A DNA stretch of 64,000 nt, from contig CP000781.1 in the NCBI GenBank assembly GCA_000017645.1, positions 3,087,501-3,151,500 on the forward strand, given 5' to 3'. The stretch is from Xanthobacter autotrophicus Py2 (GTDB lineage Bacteria; Pseudomonadota; Alphaproteobacteria; Rhizobiales; Xanthobacteraceae). Below are positions 37,056-47,496 of this stretch, in pieces. Position 1 is the stretch's first letter. Every line of letters begins with the position of its first letter. Made by a program: the position numbers and the translations under genes. The notes under the pieces were generated by a model. The model was not told the origin of the DNA. It ran no database searches and was given only the letters and a program-made list of their open reading frames with translations.

Positions 37056-37072
37056 GGTCCACATACTGGATC
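37056..37072. promoter_or_regulatory. GGTCCA dyad abutting the iclR-type gene start (probable autoregulatory operator)
   Basis: GGTCCA-CATAC-TGGATC ends one base before the annotated ATG. Together with the dyad at 36936 it forms an inverted pair, TCCAGTATATGGACC against GGTCCACATACTGGA. Confidence 0.5.
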
Positions 37073-37993
37073 ATGGGAGAGCGCGTGGGACGGGCACACA
37101 GGCCCCCCGCCGTCGGGCCCGGCCCCGAGCCGGCGCGCGCCGGCGGCTTGTCTTCCGGCGAATCCGCCGGCGGGGGCACCCAGAGCATCGAGCGCGCGGT
37201 GGCGCTGCTTCTGACGGTGGGCCGCTCGGCCCCCGAGGGCGCGCGGCTGTCCGATCTGGTGCGGCTGTGCGGCCTGCCCAAGCCCACCGTGCGGCGGGTG
37301 CTGCTGGCGCTGGTGCGCACCGGCCTCCTCGACCAGGACGAGGTGACGCGGCGCTATCATGTGGGGCCGGAAGCCTATGTGCTCGGCACCCTCGCCGGCA
37401 CCCGCTTCGGCATCCATGCCCTGGCGATGGACGGCCTCGCCCGCCTCGCCCGCACCAGCGGCGACTGCGCCTTCCTCTCCGTTCCGCGCGGCGCATTCAG
37501 CGTGTGCCTGCACCGGGAGGAGGGCACCTGGCCCATCCGCACCCACGTGCTGCAGGCCGGCGACCGGCACCCGCTGGGAATCGGCGCCGGCGGGCTCGCG
37601 CTGCTCGCCGCTTTGCCGGATGCGGAGGTGGAGCGCATGCTCGCCGCCAATGCGCCGGCGCTGGCGGCCCATTATCCCGGCTATGGGGTCGAGGTGCTGC
37701 GCGCGCAGGTGGTCGATGCCCGCGCGCGGGGCTACGCGCTCAATCCCGGCCTTTATGTCGCCGGCTCCTGGGGCATCGCCGTGCCGGTGCTGGGGCCGGA
37801 CGGGCGTCCACTGGGTGCGCTGTCGCTGGCCGCCATCGAAAGCCGGCTCTCGCCTGAGCGTCAGGCTGAACTGGTGCCCCTGCTGAAGCGCGAGGCGCAG
37901 GCGCTGGAAGCCGCCCTCGGCCACCGCGCCGGCGGCGAGCCCGCCTCGGCCGCGCTTCCCGCCGGCCGTGCCATCGCCAAGGGGGCGCCGTGA
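37073..37993 (+). CDS. IclR-family transcriptional regulator
   Basis: The 306-residue protein has an N-terminal winged helix-turn-helix (residues about 38-95: QSIERAVALL, LSDLVRLCGLPKPTVRRVL) and a C-terminal IclR effector domain (about 110-275, with the RYHVGPEAYVLG linker and GAGGLALLAALP). It is divergent from the TRAP receptor and upstream of the acyl-CoA synthetase and SDR. The sensible guess is that it senses the transported or activated organic acid. The start codon touches an operator-like dyad and has no visible ribosome site, so the real start could be further in or translation could be leaderless. A Pro/Ala-rich segment precedes the HTH. Confidence 0.88.
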   Translation: MGERVGRAHRPPAVGPGPEPARAGGLSSGESAGGGTQSIERAVALLLTVGRSAPEGARLSDLVRLCGLPKPTVRRVLLALVRTGLLDQDEVTRRYHVGPEAYVLGTLAGTRFGIHALAMDGLARLARTSGDCAFLSVPRGAFSVCLHREEGTWPIRTHVLQAGDRHPLGIGAGGLALLAALPDAEVERMLAANAPALAAHYPGYGVEVLRAQVVDARARGYALNPGLYVAGSWGIAVPVLGPDGRPLGALSLAAIESRLSPERQAELVPLLKREAQALEAALGHRAGGEPASAALPAGRAIAKGAP

Positions 37994-38062
37994 TGGTGCC
38001 CGCCCACAAGTCCCTGTCTTTCCGCGCGCCCCCTGCGCGCGCCTCCCGCCCGGAGCGTTCCC

Positions 38063-39733
38063 ATGTCGCCTGAACCTGTCGAAACCCTTGCCGCCACTGC
38101 CGTCGGCCGCGAAGCCGCACCCAGGGGCGGGGTCGCCCGCTCCAGCCGGCGGGTGATGAACCTGTCCCATGTGCTGCGCCAGGCGGCGCGGCGCTTCCCG
38201 AACGAGATCGGCTTCGTGGACGGCGCCCGCACCGTGACATGGGGCGAGATGGAGGCGCGGGTGGACGCCATGGCGGCGGAGCTTGCCCATCGCGGGGTGG
38301 GCAAGGGCGACCGCATCCTGGTGCAATCCAAGAACTGCCTTGAAATGTTCGAGAGCATGTTCGCCGCCTTCCGCATCGGCGCGGTGTGGGTGCCCACCAA
38401 TTTCCGCCAGACTCCGGGGGAGGTGGCCTATCTCGCCTCCGCCTCTGGTGCCGCGCTGATGATCTGCCACGCTGATTTTCCCGAGCATGTGCCCGCTGTT
38501 CTGGCGGAGGCGCCCACGGTCACGGCGGTGATCGCCATCGGGGCCGCCGATTTTGGTCCGGACTATGCCGACCTCGTCGCCGCCCGCCTCGGGGAAAAGG
38601 CCAAGGTGGCGGACGTGGAGCATGACGATCCGTGCTGGTTCTTCTTCACCTCCGGCACCACGGGGCGGCCCAAGGCGGCGGTGCTCACCCACGGCCAGAT
38701 GGCCTTCGTCATCACCAACCATTTGTGCGACCTGATGCCCGGCACCACCCAGGCCGACGCCTCGCTGGTGGTGGCGCCGCTCTCCCACGGGGCGGGGGTG
38801 CACCAATTGGTGCAGGTGGCCCGGGCGGTGAAGACCGTCCTTTTGCCGTCCGAGAAGTTCGACCCCGCCGAGGCGTGGCGGCTGGTGGAACAGTGGCGCG
38901 TCACCAACATGTTCACCGTGCCCACCATCACCAAGCTTCTGGCCGAGCATCCCTCGGTGAACACTTACGACCATTCCTCCCTGCGCTACGTCATCTATGC
39001 CGGCGCGCCCATGTATCGGGAAGACCAGAAGCGGGCGCTCAAAGCGCTGGGCAAGGTTCTGGTGCAGTATTTCGGGCTCGGTGAGGTCACCGGCAACATC
39101 ACCGTGCTGCCGCCGGCCCTGCATGATCCCGAGGACGGACCAAGCGTGAAGCTCGGCACCTGCGGCTTCGAGCGCACGGGCATCCAGGTCCAGATCCAGA
39201 ATGACATGGGCGAGGAGGTGCAGCCCTTCGAGACCGGTGAAATCTGCGTTTGCGGCCCCGCCGTGTTCGCGGGCTATTACGATAACCCGGAAGCCAACGC
39301 GAAGGCGTTCCGCGACGGCTGGTTCCGCACCGGCGACCTCGGCCACATGGACAGCGAGGGCTTCGTCTACATCACCGGCCGGGCCTCCGACATGTACATC
39401 TCGGGCGGCTCCAACGTCTATCCGCGCGAGGTGGAGGAAAAGGTGCTCACCCATCCGGCGGTGGCGGAGGTGGCCATCCTCGGCGTGCCCGATCCCATGT
39501 GGGGCGAGGTGGGCGTGGCGGTATGCGTGCTGCGCGAGGGGGCGAGCCTTGCCGAGGACGAGCTGATCGCGTTCCTCGACGGCAAGGTCGCCCGCTACAA
39601 GATGCCCCGCCGCGTTCATTTCTGGGACGCGCTGCCGAAATCCGCCTACGGCAAGATCACCAAGAAGATGGTGCGCGAGGCCTTGGCCGAACGCGGCCTG
39701 CTGGAGATGCCGCCCGCCACCCGCTCGGCCTGA
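38063..39733 (+). CDS. AMP-forming acyl-CoA synthetase / carboxylate-CoA ligase
   Basis: The 556-residue enzyme activates a carboxylic acid via an acyl-adenylate to its CoA thioester. It shows the P-loop FFTSGTTGRPKAAVLTH at about 193-209, the A5 motif YFGLGEVTGN, the hinge GRASDMYISGGSNVYPREVEE (about 440-460) and the catalytic Lys in PKSAYGKITKK near the C-terminus. The substrate is not readable. The first 30 residues are extra compared with relatives that begin near MNLSHVLRQAARRFPN, so an internal start at 38156 is possible. The next gene, an SDR, follows after 44 bp, and IclR lies upstream: a small catabolic unit. Confidence 0.9.
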   Translation: MSPEPVETLAATAVGREAAPRGGVARSSRRVMNLSHVLRQAARRFPNEIGFVDGARTVTWGEMEARVDAMAAELAHRGVGKGDRILVQSKNCLEMFESMFAAFRIGAVWVPTNFRQTPGEVAYLASASGAALMICHADFPEHVPAVLAEAPTVTAVIAIGAADFGPDYADLVAARLGEKAKVADVEHDDPCWFFFTSGTTGRPKAAVLTHGQMAFVITNHLCDLMPGTTQADASLVVAPLSHGAGVHQLVQVARAVKTVLLPSEKFDPAEAWRLVEQWRVTNMFTVPTITKLLAEHPSVNTYDHSSLRYVIYAGAPMYREDQKRALKALGKVLVQYFGLGEVTGNITVLPPALHDPEDGPSVKLGTCGFERTGIQVQIQNDMGEEVQPFETGEICVCGPAVFAGYYDNPEANAKAFRDGWFRTGDLGHMDSEGFVYITGRASDMYISGGSNVYPREVEEKVLTHPAVAEVAILGVPDPMWGEVGVAVCVLREGASLAEDELIAFLDGKVARYKMPRRVHFWDALPKSAYGKITKKMVREALAERGLLEMPPATRSA

Positions 39734-39777
39734 AGCGCGCCGCGGCACCGCAAACCAAGCCCCACGGGAGAGACGAG

Positions 39778-40539
39778 ATGAGCAGGATGCGAAGCGTGAT
39801 CGTGACGGGAGGCGCCTCGGGCATCGGCCTCGCCGCGGTGGAGGCGCTTCTGGCGGAAGGCTGGCGCGTGGTCGCGGCCGATCGGGACGTGCAGGCCGTG
39901 GAGAAGGCGCGGGCGCAGCTTGCCGGCCATGGCGAGCGCGTGCGCGTCGAGGTGGCCGACATCTCCGACGAGGCGCAGGTGGTGGACCTCGTCACCCGCA
40001 CCCAGGGGGAGTTCGGCCCGCTGTGGGGCGTGGTCAATTCCGCCGGCATCGCCCGCGACGTGCCGGCGCTGGACACTTCGGCGGCGCTGTTCCGCGAGAT
40101 CCTCGACGTGAACCTCGTCGGCACCTTCCTGATGGCGCGGGAGGCGGCGCGGGTGATGAAGGAGAATGGCGGCGGCGCCATCGTCAACATCGCCTCGGTC
40201 TCGGGCATCCGGGGCAATCTCGGCCGCTCGGCCTATGGCGCCTCCAAGGGCGGCGTGCTGGTGCTGACGCAGATCCTCGCGGTGGAGTTCGCGCCCTTCA
40301 ACATCCGCGTGAACGGCATCGCCCCCGGCCCCGTCGAGACGCCCATGGTGAAGGCCATGCACACGGCGGAAGCCCGCGCCGGCTGGATGAAGACCGTGCC
40401 CATGCGCCGCTATGCGGTGCCCTCCGAGGTGGCCGGCGGCATCGCCTTCCTGCTGGACGAGACCAAGTCCTCCTTCATCACCGGGCAGACCCTGAACGTG
40501 GACGGCGGCTTCACCGCCGGCGGCCTGATCGGGCTTTAG
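39778..40539 (+). CDS. Short-chain dehydrogenase/reductase (FabG-like)
   Basis: The 253-residue protein is a classical NAD(P)-dependent SDR. It has the cofactor motif TGGASGIG at about 10-17, NSAG, the catalytic Ser in NIASVSG and the YGASK Tyr-Lys pair at about 152-156, and the C-terminal VDGGFTAGG. GGAG lies 7 nt before the ATG. It is in line with the acyl-CoA synthetase and likely shares its pathway, for example as a 3-hydroxyacyl-CoA or alcohol dehydrogenase. An upstream extension of the frame overlaps the synthetase and is not real. Confidence 0.92.
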   Translation: MSRMRSVIVTGGASGIGLAAVEALLAEGWRVVAADRDVQAVEKARAQLAGHGERVRVEVADISDEAQVVDLVTRTQGEFGPLWGVVNSAGIARDVPALDTSAALFREILDVNLVGTFLMAREAARVMKENGGGAIVNIASVSGIRGNLGRSAYGASKGGVLVLTQILAVEFAPFNIRVNGIAPGPVETPMVKAMHTAEARAGWMKTVPMRRYAVPSEVAGGIAFLLDETKSSFITGQTLNVDGGFTAGGLIGL

Positions 40540-40752
40540 GCCTCGAAACCTTGGCGTTACCTCGCGGTGGGACATTGGTAATGCCTGCTGCGCAGGAGCC
40601 GTGCGCTGGGTCACGGATCGGCGCTCCGGCTGTGCCGTCGCGGGTCCGGTAAATGGGTCATGGCCCAGTTGACGCCGCCGCCCGGCGCGGCATGGTCTGG
40701 CGGGAAGGGCGGGAAGTCCGGCGCCATGATGCGCCGCCGGGGGGAGGCGGGG

Positions 40753-42255
40753 ATGGAGGAAACCACGCGCGTCTTCGACCTCGCCATCATCGGCGGCGGT
40801 ATCAACGGCGCCGGCATCGCTCGCGATGCGGCCGGGCGCGGCCTTTCCGTCGTGCTGTTCGAGCAGGCGGACCTGGCCTCCGGCACCTCGTCCGCCTCCA
40901 CCAAGCTCATCCATGGCGGGCTGCGCTACCTGGAACATTACGCCTTCCGCCTGGTGCGGGAGGCGTTGGCCGAACGTGAGGTGCTGTGGGGCATCGCTCC
41001 GCACATCATCTGGCCGCTGCGCTTCGTGCTGCCCCACCATGCCGGCCTGCGCCCGGCGTGGATGCTGCGGCTGGGCCTGTTTCTCTACGACCATCTGGGC
41101 GGCCGCCGCCTGCTGCCGCCTACGCGCACGTTGGACCTGAGGCACGACCCCGCCGGTCTCCCGCTGCGCCCCGGCCTTGGCACGGCGTTCGAATATTCCG
41201 ACTGCTGGGTGGAGGATGCCCGCCTCGTGGTGCTCAATGCCCGCGATGCGGCGGACCGGGGCGCCTCCATCCGTCCGCGCACCAAAGTGGTGGGCGCGCA
41301 TCGCGTCGATGGCCTGTGGGAGATCGAGGCGGAAGGCATGGCGGGGCGCGAGAGCGTGCGCGCCCGCGCGCTGGTGGATGCCGCCGGCCCCTGGGCCGGG
41401 CAGGTGCTGGATGTGTTGCAGGTGAAGGCGAGCGCGCGCCTGCGCCTCGTCAAGGGCAGCCACATCGTGGTGCACCGCCTGTTCGCGCACGATCGCTGCT
41501 ACCTGTTCCAGAATGGTGACGGGCGCATCGTGTTCGCCATTCCCTATGAGGGCGACTTCACCCTCATCGGCACCACCGACCTCGACTATGAGGGCCGGCC
41601 GGAGGATGTGGCGGCGAGCCCCGAGGAGGTGGCCTACCTCTGCGCGGCGGCCAGCGAGTATTTCGCCGCCGCGCTCGCGCCGGAGCAGGTGGTGTGGGCC
41701 TATTCCGGCGTGCGCGCCCTGTACGACGACGGCGCGGGCAAGGCGCAGGAAGCAACCCGCGACTATGTGCTCGCCCTCGACGCGCCCGACGGCGAGGCGC
41801 CGCTGCTGTCGGTCTTCGGCGGCAAGATCACCACCTATCGCCGCCTTGCCGAGGCCACGCTGGCGCGGCTTGCGCCCCATCTGCCGGTGCTGGGGCCGTC
41901 CTTCACGGGCAAGGTGCCGCTGCCGGGCGGGGATTTCCCGCGGCAGGGTTTCGATCACCTCCTGAAAAGCCTGCGCCGTACCTTTCCCGCCCTCGATCCG
42001 GCCCTGCTCAAGCGCCTCGCACGGGCCTATGGCACATCGACCTTCCGCCTGCTGGAAGGGGTGATGCACGAGGACGACCTCGGCGACTGGTTCGGCGCCC
42101 ACCTGTGCCGCCGCGAGGTCGACTGGCTGATGGACCAGGAATGGGCCATGACCGCCGAGGACGTGCTGTGGCGTCGCTCGAAGCTCGGCCTGCGCACCCG
42201 TCATGAGGAAGCGCGGACGCTCGACGCCTACATGGCCGCCCGGCGCGGCGGCTGA
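40753..42255 (+). CDS. glpD: Glycerol-3-phosphate dehydrogenase (FAD, membrane-linked)
   Basis: The 500-residue enzyme oxidises sn-glycerol-3-phosphate to dihydroxyacetone phosphate and feeds the quinone pool. It begins with the FAD fold [19 protein letters not shown] (about 12-30), followed by [17 protein letters not shown], which is characteristic of GlpD. A C-terminal DAO-C domain covers about 390-490. GGGGAGGCGGGG lies before the ATG at 40753; the frame is open 31 codons further up but without family similarity. glpK follows after 23 bp. No glpR, glpF or ABC glycerol transporter is in the window. Confidence 0.95.
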   Translation: MEETTRVFDLAIIGGGINGAGIARDAAGRGLSVVLFEQADLASGTSSASTKLIHGGLRYLEHYAFRLVREALAEREVLWGIAPHIIWPLRFVLPHHAGLRPAWMLRLGLFLYDHLGGRRLLPPTRTLDLRHDPAGLPLRPGLGTAFEYSDCWVEDARLVVLNARDAADRGASIRPRTKVVGAHRVDGLWEIEAEGMAGRESVRARALVDAAGPWAGQVLDVLQVKASARLRLVKGSHIVVHRLFAHDRCYLFQNGDGRIVFAIPYEGDFTLIGTTDLDYEGRPEDVAASPEEVAYLCAAASEYFAAALAPEQVVWAYSGVRALYDDGAGKAQEATRDYVLALDAPDGEAPLLSVFGGKITTYRRLAEATLARLAPHLPVLGPSFTGKVPLPGGDFPRQGFDHLLKSLRRTFPALDPALLKRLARAYGTSTFRLLEGVMHEDDLGDWFGAHLCRREVDWLMDQEWAMTAEDVLWRRSKLGLRTRHEEARTLDAYMAARRGG

Positions 42256-42278
42256 AAACAACAATCCGGGAGGAGCTA

Positions 42279-43772
<1,494 letters not shown>

Positions 43773-43779
43773 CCTTGTC

Positions 43780-43814
43780 CGCCGAGTGGGTGCCTGCTTG
43801 CCGCCCACTCGGCG
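43780..43814 (+). terminator. 11-bp perfect hairpin between glpK and bluB
   Basis: CGCCGAGTGGG and its exact complement flank a 13-nt loop, starting 8 bp past the glpK stop. No T run follows, so termination may be weak or the hairpin may protect the mRNA 3' end. Confidence 0.5.
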
Positions 43815-43859
43815 ACACCGGTCGCGATCGCCGCGAAACAAAAAGGGGAGGGCGCCCGG

Positions 43860-44540
43860 ATGATGGAGGAAGACAGCTTCTCGCCGGAAGAGCGCGCCGC
43901 CATCTACCGCTGCATCCGCGAGCGGCGGGACGTGCGGCGCAATTTCCTTCCCGATCCGGTGCCGCCCGATGTGCTCGCCCGCGTGCTGGCGGCGGGTCAT
44001 GCGGCGCCCTCGGTGGGGTTCCTGCAGCCGTGGAACTTCATCGTCATCCGCGAGAGCGCCACCAAGGAGGCGCTGCACGCCGCCTTCACCCGCGCCAATG
44101 CGGAGGCCGCCGCCATGTTCGAGGGCGAGCGGGCGGAGCTTTACCGCTCGCTCAAGCTTGAAGGCCTGCGCGAGGCGCCGCTGCTGTTGTGCGTCACCTG
44201 CGAGCGCGAGCGGGCGGGCCCGGTGGTGCTCGGGCGCACCCACCAGAGCGAGATGGACATCTATTCCACCGTCTGCGCGGTCCAGAACATCTGGCTGGCG
44301 GCGCGGGCGGAAAATCTCGGGGTGGGTTGGGTCTCGATCCTCGCCCTGGCGGACCTGCACCGCATCCTTGCCATTCCCGATGCCATCGTGCCCATCGCGC
44401 TGCTGTGCATGGGCTATGTGGACCATTTCGCGCACAAGCCCGACCTTGAGCGCACGGGCTGGCGCAAGCGTCTGGCGCTGGATGATCTGGTGTTCGAGGA
44501 GCGCTTCGGCGAACGGGAGAAAGGCGCCGTCAGCGGCTGA
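43860..44540 (+). CDS. bluB: 5,6-dimethylbenzimidazole synthase BluB
   Basis: BluB cleaves reduced FMN with O2 to make the lower ligand of vitamin B12. The 226-residue protein is nitroreductase-like and has the BluB-specific start RRDVRRNFLPDPVPPDVLARVL, followed by AAGHAAPSVGFLQPWNF (about 45-60), with the GVGWVSIL helix later. The ATG has GGGGAGGG upstream; a second Met follows at once. No cobalamin riboswitch core was recognised in the 87 bp before it and no other cobalamin gene is adjacent. Its last 11 bp overlap the convergent lipoprotein gene. Confidence 0.92.
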   Translation: MMEEDSFSPEERAAIYRCIRERRDVRRNFLPDPVPPDVLARVLAAGHAAPSVGFLQPWNFIVIRESATKEALHAAFTRANAEAAAMFEGERAELYRSLKLEGLREAPLLLCVTCERERAGPVVLGRTHQSEMDIYSTVCAVQNIWLAARAENLGVGWVSILALADLHRILAIPDAIVPIALLCMGYVDHFAHKPDLERTGWRKRLALDDLVFEERFGEREKGAVSG

Positions 44541-45105
44541 GCGAGACCTTCTGGTTGCTCTCGGAAATGAGGCCCACATAGTGATTGGGGCCGGACGGCT
44601 GGAGCCGGGCGGTGATCTTGCCCTGATGGTTCTGCAGCACGATATCCGAGCCCATCATGTCCCAGCCCTTGGTCATGAAGATCTCACTGGGGCAGGACAC
44701 GTCGGCCTGGGCGGAGAGGCCGGAAAGGCCGCGGTCGGTGCTCAGGCGCAGCGGGCAGGAATTGCGCCCGTCATCCCAGGCGAAGGTCCAGGCGCCGGAC
44801 AGCTGGCCCTGGGCGGGGCTCGCCGCATAGGCGGTGCCGCCGGGATTGGCCGCGGGCGGGGTCAGCGGCACGTTGGACGCGGTGGAACGCGGCGTGATGG
44901 CGCCAGTCGCGGTCTCCGCCGTGGAGGCCGAGACGTTAGCGGGCGCCGGCGCGCTCTCCACCGATCCGGTGGGCGCCGTCAGAACCCGATTGCTCGCCAC
45001 GGCGGACGGCTTCGCCCCGAAGCCGTCGAGCTCTGTGCTGCAACCGCCGAGTGCCAATGCACCAAGGGTCAGCGACAGGGCCGCCGATACCTGAACCACC
45101 TTCAT
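44530..45105 (-). CDS. Lipoprotein of the protease-inhibitor Inh / Omp19 family
   Basis: The 191-residue protein has a lipoprotein signal peptide (lipobox LGGC, Cys about 22), a long Ala/Pro/Thr/Ser-rich linker to about 95, and a C-terminal Inh-type beta-barrel (GAWTFAWDDGRNSCPLRLS, then DVSCPSEIFMTKGWDMMG) with the family's single disulfide pair. Relatives include Brucella Omp19 and the serralysin inhibitors. Whether this one inhibits a protease is unknown. It is convergent with bluB with an 11-bp overlap, so the two mRNAs are antisense at their ends. Confidence 0.87.
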   Translation of the reverse strand: MKVVQVSAALSLTLGALALGGCSTELDGFGAKPSAVASNRVLTAPTGSVESAPAPANVSASTAETATGAITPRSTASNVPLTPPAANPGGTAYAASPAQGQLSGAWTFAWDDGRNSCPLRLSTDRGLSGLSAQADVSCPSEIFMTKGWDMMGSDIVLQNHQGKITARLQPSGPNHYVGLISESNQKVSLSR

Positions 45106-45400
45106 TCAACGCACTCCGGACGTGCCCGCAAACCCTAGCGCCTCTTCCAAGCCTCCGCTACCTGCGGAAAGCCCGGAAGGCCGCCATCAACGTTCGGATC
45201 ACAGCCAGCCCGGAGATCAACTCCGTTGCCGGCTGAGACAGCGGGCACCCTTTCGGCAGAACATGGCAGCACCAAGGCCATGGACTCACTATAGTACCGT
45301 TAGCGGGTGCCAGATGGACGCGATGGTTAAGGCGGGTTAATCAGCAGGCCCCTACCTTTTTGCCAGATTCTTCTCCCCCTTCGCTTGCCGGAGCCTGCCC

Positions 45401-46174
45401 ATGTCCATGCTCGATCCCAGCACCCTGACCCTTCTTGTCACCGGCGCCACCTCCGGCATCGGCGCGGCGACGGTGCGCCGCTTCGCCAGCGCCGGCGCGC
45501 GGGTGGTGGCGGTGGGCCGCCGGGCGGAGCGGCTGGAGGCGCTGAAGGCCGAGTTCGGTGACCTCATCCATCCCCTGGTGCTGGACGTGCGCGACGAGAA
45601 GGCCACCTTCGAGGCCTTCGCCAGCCTGCCGGCACCGTTCAACGCCTACAACGTGGTGTTTGCCAATGCCGGCCTCGCCCTCGGCCTCGAGCCCGCCTAT
45701 GCGGCGGATCTGGAGGAGTGGAAGACCATGGTGGACACCAACATCACCGGCCTTCTGGTGACCGTGCGGGCAAGCCTGCCGGCCATGATCGAGCGCAAGC
45801 AGGGCCACCTGGTGTTCACCGGCTCCATCGCCGGCGACTATTCCTATCCCGGCGCCAACGTCTACGGCGCCACCAAGGCCTTCGTGAAGCAGTTCTCGCT
45901 GAACGTGTGGGCGGATGTGGCCGGCACCGGCGTGCGCGTCACCAACATCGAGCCCGGCCTCACCGAGACCGAGTTCTCCATGGTCCGCTTCGGCGGCGAC
46001 AAGGAGCGGGCCGACAAGGTCTATGCCGGCGCCACCCCCATGACCGGCGAGGACATCGCCGAGCAGGTGTTCTTCGCCTGCACCCTGCCGCGGCATGTGA
46101 ACATCAACCGCATCCAGTCCATGTCCTCCCAGCAGTCCTTCGGTCCGCTGGCGATCAAGCGCGACCCGGTGTGA
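45401..46174 (+). CDS. SDR family oxidoreductase, YdfG-like (3-hydroxy acid dehydrogenase)
   Basis: The 257-residue SDR has VTGATSGIG (about 13-21), the NADP-favouring GRRAERLEALK region, NAGLALGL, the catalytic FTGSIAGDYSYPG and YGATKAFVKQF. It ends with INRIQSMSSQQSFGPL, typical of YdfG, which oxidises L-serine, L-allo-threonine and 3-hydroxy acids with NADP. It is a single gene. The nearly 300 bp before it hold no recognisable gene. Confidence 0.9.
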   Translation: MSMLDPSTLTLLVTGATSGIGAATVRRFASAGARVVAVGRRAERLEALKAEFGDLIHPLVLDVRDEKATFEAFASLPAPFNAYNVVFANAGLALGLEPAYAADLEEWKTMVDTNITGLLVTVRASLPAMIERKQGHLVFTGSIAGDYSYPGANVYGATKAFVKQFSLNVWADVAGTGVRVTNIEPGLTETEFSMVRFGGDKERADKVYAGATPMTGEDIAEQVFFACTLPRHVNINRIQSMSSQQSFGPLAIKRDPV

Positions 46175-46272
46175 TAGGTGGGCCGGGGTCCGGCCCGGGG
46201 CGGTGAAATCGGGTGGGCGCGGCTTGCCGGCTCTGGTCAGATGGGCCACGCTCGACCTGAAGGAGATGCCCC

Positions 46273-47202
46273 GTGCTGGCGCTCGATTGCCCCGCCCTCG
46301 ACCTGTCCGCTTCCGGAGGCCGGATGACCGCGACGCCGGCCACCCCGCTCGCCATCGCCGCCCGCGACTATGACGTGGTGCGGCGGGCAGTGGAGTATAT
46401 TTCCCGCCATGTGCGCCAGCAGCCGGAGGTGGAGGAGATCGCCGCCGCCGCCGGCGTCTCTGCCCGCGCGCTCACGGACCTGTTCCGCCGCTGGTGCGGG
46501 CTGACCCCCAAGGCCTTCCTGCAGGCGGTGACCCTCGACCGCGCCCGCCGCATCGTCTCCGAATGCCCCAACGTGCTGGATGCGGCCTTCGAGCTGGGCC
46601 TGTCCGGCCCCGGCCGGCTGCACGACCTGTTCGTGGTGCACGAGGCCATGTCGCCGGGGGAGTGGAAGACCGGCGGGGCGGGGCTGGTGGTGCGCTTCGG
46701 CTTCCATCCCTCGCCGTTCGGGCTGGCGCTGGCCATGTCCACGCCGCGCGGCCTGTGCGGTCTCGCCTTCGCCGACGTGGGGGAGGAGGCCGCGGCGCTG
46801 GCCGACATGCGCGCCCGCTGGCCCAACGCCACCTATGTGGAAGACCCCGCCGCCACCGCCCCTTTGGTAGCGCGCATTTTCGATCCCACGTCCTGGCAGG
46901 GCGACCAGCCACTGCGGATCGTGTTCATCGGCACGGATTTCGAGATCAAGGTTTGGGAGACGCTGCTGCGCATCCCCATGGGCCTTGCCACCACCTATTC
47001 CACCATCGCCGAGCACGTGGGCCGGCCGAAGGCGGCGCGCGCGGTGGGCGCGGCGGTGGGCAAGAACCCCATTTCCTTCGTGGTGCCGTGCCACCGCGTC
47101 ATCGGCAAGAGCGGCGACCTCACCGGCTACCACTGGGGCCTGACCCGCAAGCGCGCCATACTCGGCTGGGAAGCCGGCAAGGTGGAGCCTGCGGGGGAGT
47201 AG
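46273..47202 (+). CDS. AraC-type HTH + O6-methylguanine-DNA methyltransferase fusion (Ada-like, lacking the N-terminal Cys domain)
   Basis: The 309-residue protein joins an AraC helix-turn-helix (about 35-130; VEEIAAAAGVSARALTDLF) to a suicide alkyltransferase (about 215-300) with the active-site motif PCHRVIG. This is the Ada plan without the zinc-Cys4 methyl-phosphotriester sensor, so it should repair O6-methylguanine and perhaps bind DNA constitutively. The start is GTG at 46273 with AAGGAG upstream; an internal ATG at 46324 would drop 17 residues. It stands alone, convergent with the small protein gene at 47208. Confidence 0.9.
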   Translation: MLALDCPALDLSASGGRMTATPATPLAIAARDYDVVRRAVEYISRHVRQQPEVEEIAAAAGVSARALTDLFRRWCGLTPKAFLQAVTLDRARRIVSECPNVLDAAFELGLSGPGRLHDLFVVHEAMSPGEWKTGGAGLVVRFGFHPSPFGLALAMSTPRGLCGLAFADVGEEAAALADMRARWPNATYVEDPAATAPLVARIFDPTSWQGDQPLRIVFIGTDFEIKVWETLLRIPMGLATTYSTIAEHVGRPKAARAVGAAVGKNPISFVVPCHRVIGKSGDLTGYHWGLTRKRAILGWEAGKVEPAGE

Positions 47203-47207
47203 GGCTC

Positions 47208-47384
47208 TCAGGCCTTGCGGCTGGTCTTGCGGGAAATCAGCGCGCGGGGGTCGATCTTCTGCATGGGGCCAGTGCGCCGGGCACCGATGCAACGCGATCC
47301 CGCCGGGACGTAAACGATTTCGCTGCGCTGCGCCATTTCGCGGACCTGCGCCAGGCAGGCGCGCCGCAGGGTGATCTCGCTCAT
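47208..47384 (-). CDS. Small basic hypothetical protein (58 aa)
   Basis: A short frame beginning MSEITLRRACLAQVREMA, it has AAGGA 6 nt before its ATG. It encodes a basic protein with a single GSRCIGARR turn and a Lys/Arg-rich tail ending SRKTSRKA. It fills the gap between the alkyltransferase and hemH exactly, ending 5 bp from the convergent gene. No family is recognised. The good ribosome site and the fit argue that it is real. Confidence 0.6.
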   Translation of the reverse strand: MSEITLRRACLAQVREMAQRSEIVYVPAGSRCIGARRTGPMQKIDPRALISRKTSRKA

Positions 47385-47496
47385 TTTCGTCCTTCCATGG
47401 GGTTGCGCGCCTTTTAGCGGAGTGGAAGCGGTTTGGCTCCTGCTCCGCTGAAAAAATGCTCATCCCCGTGGAAATTTCTTACAGTGTGGTGGCTGC

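Noticed and set aside
43773-43859. Possible cobalamin riboswitch before bluB
   Set aside because: The 87-bp gap contains only an 11-bp terminator-like hairpin and no recognisable B12-box.
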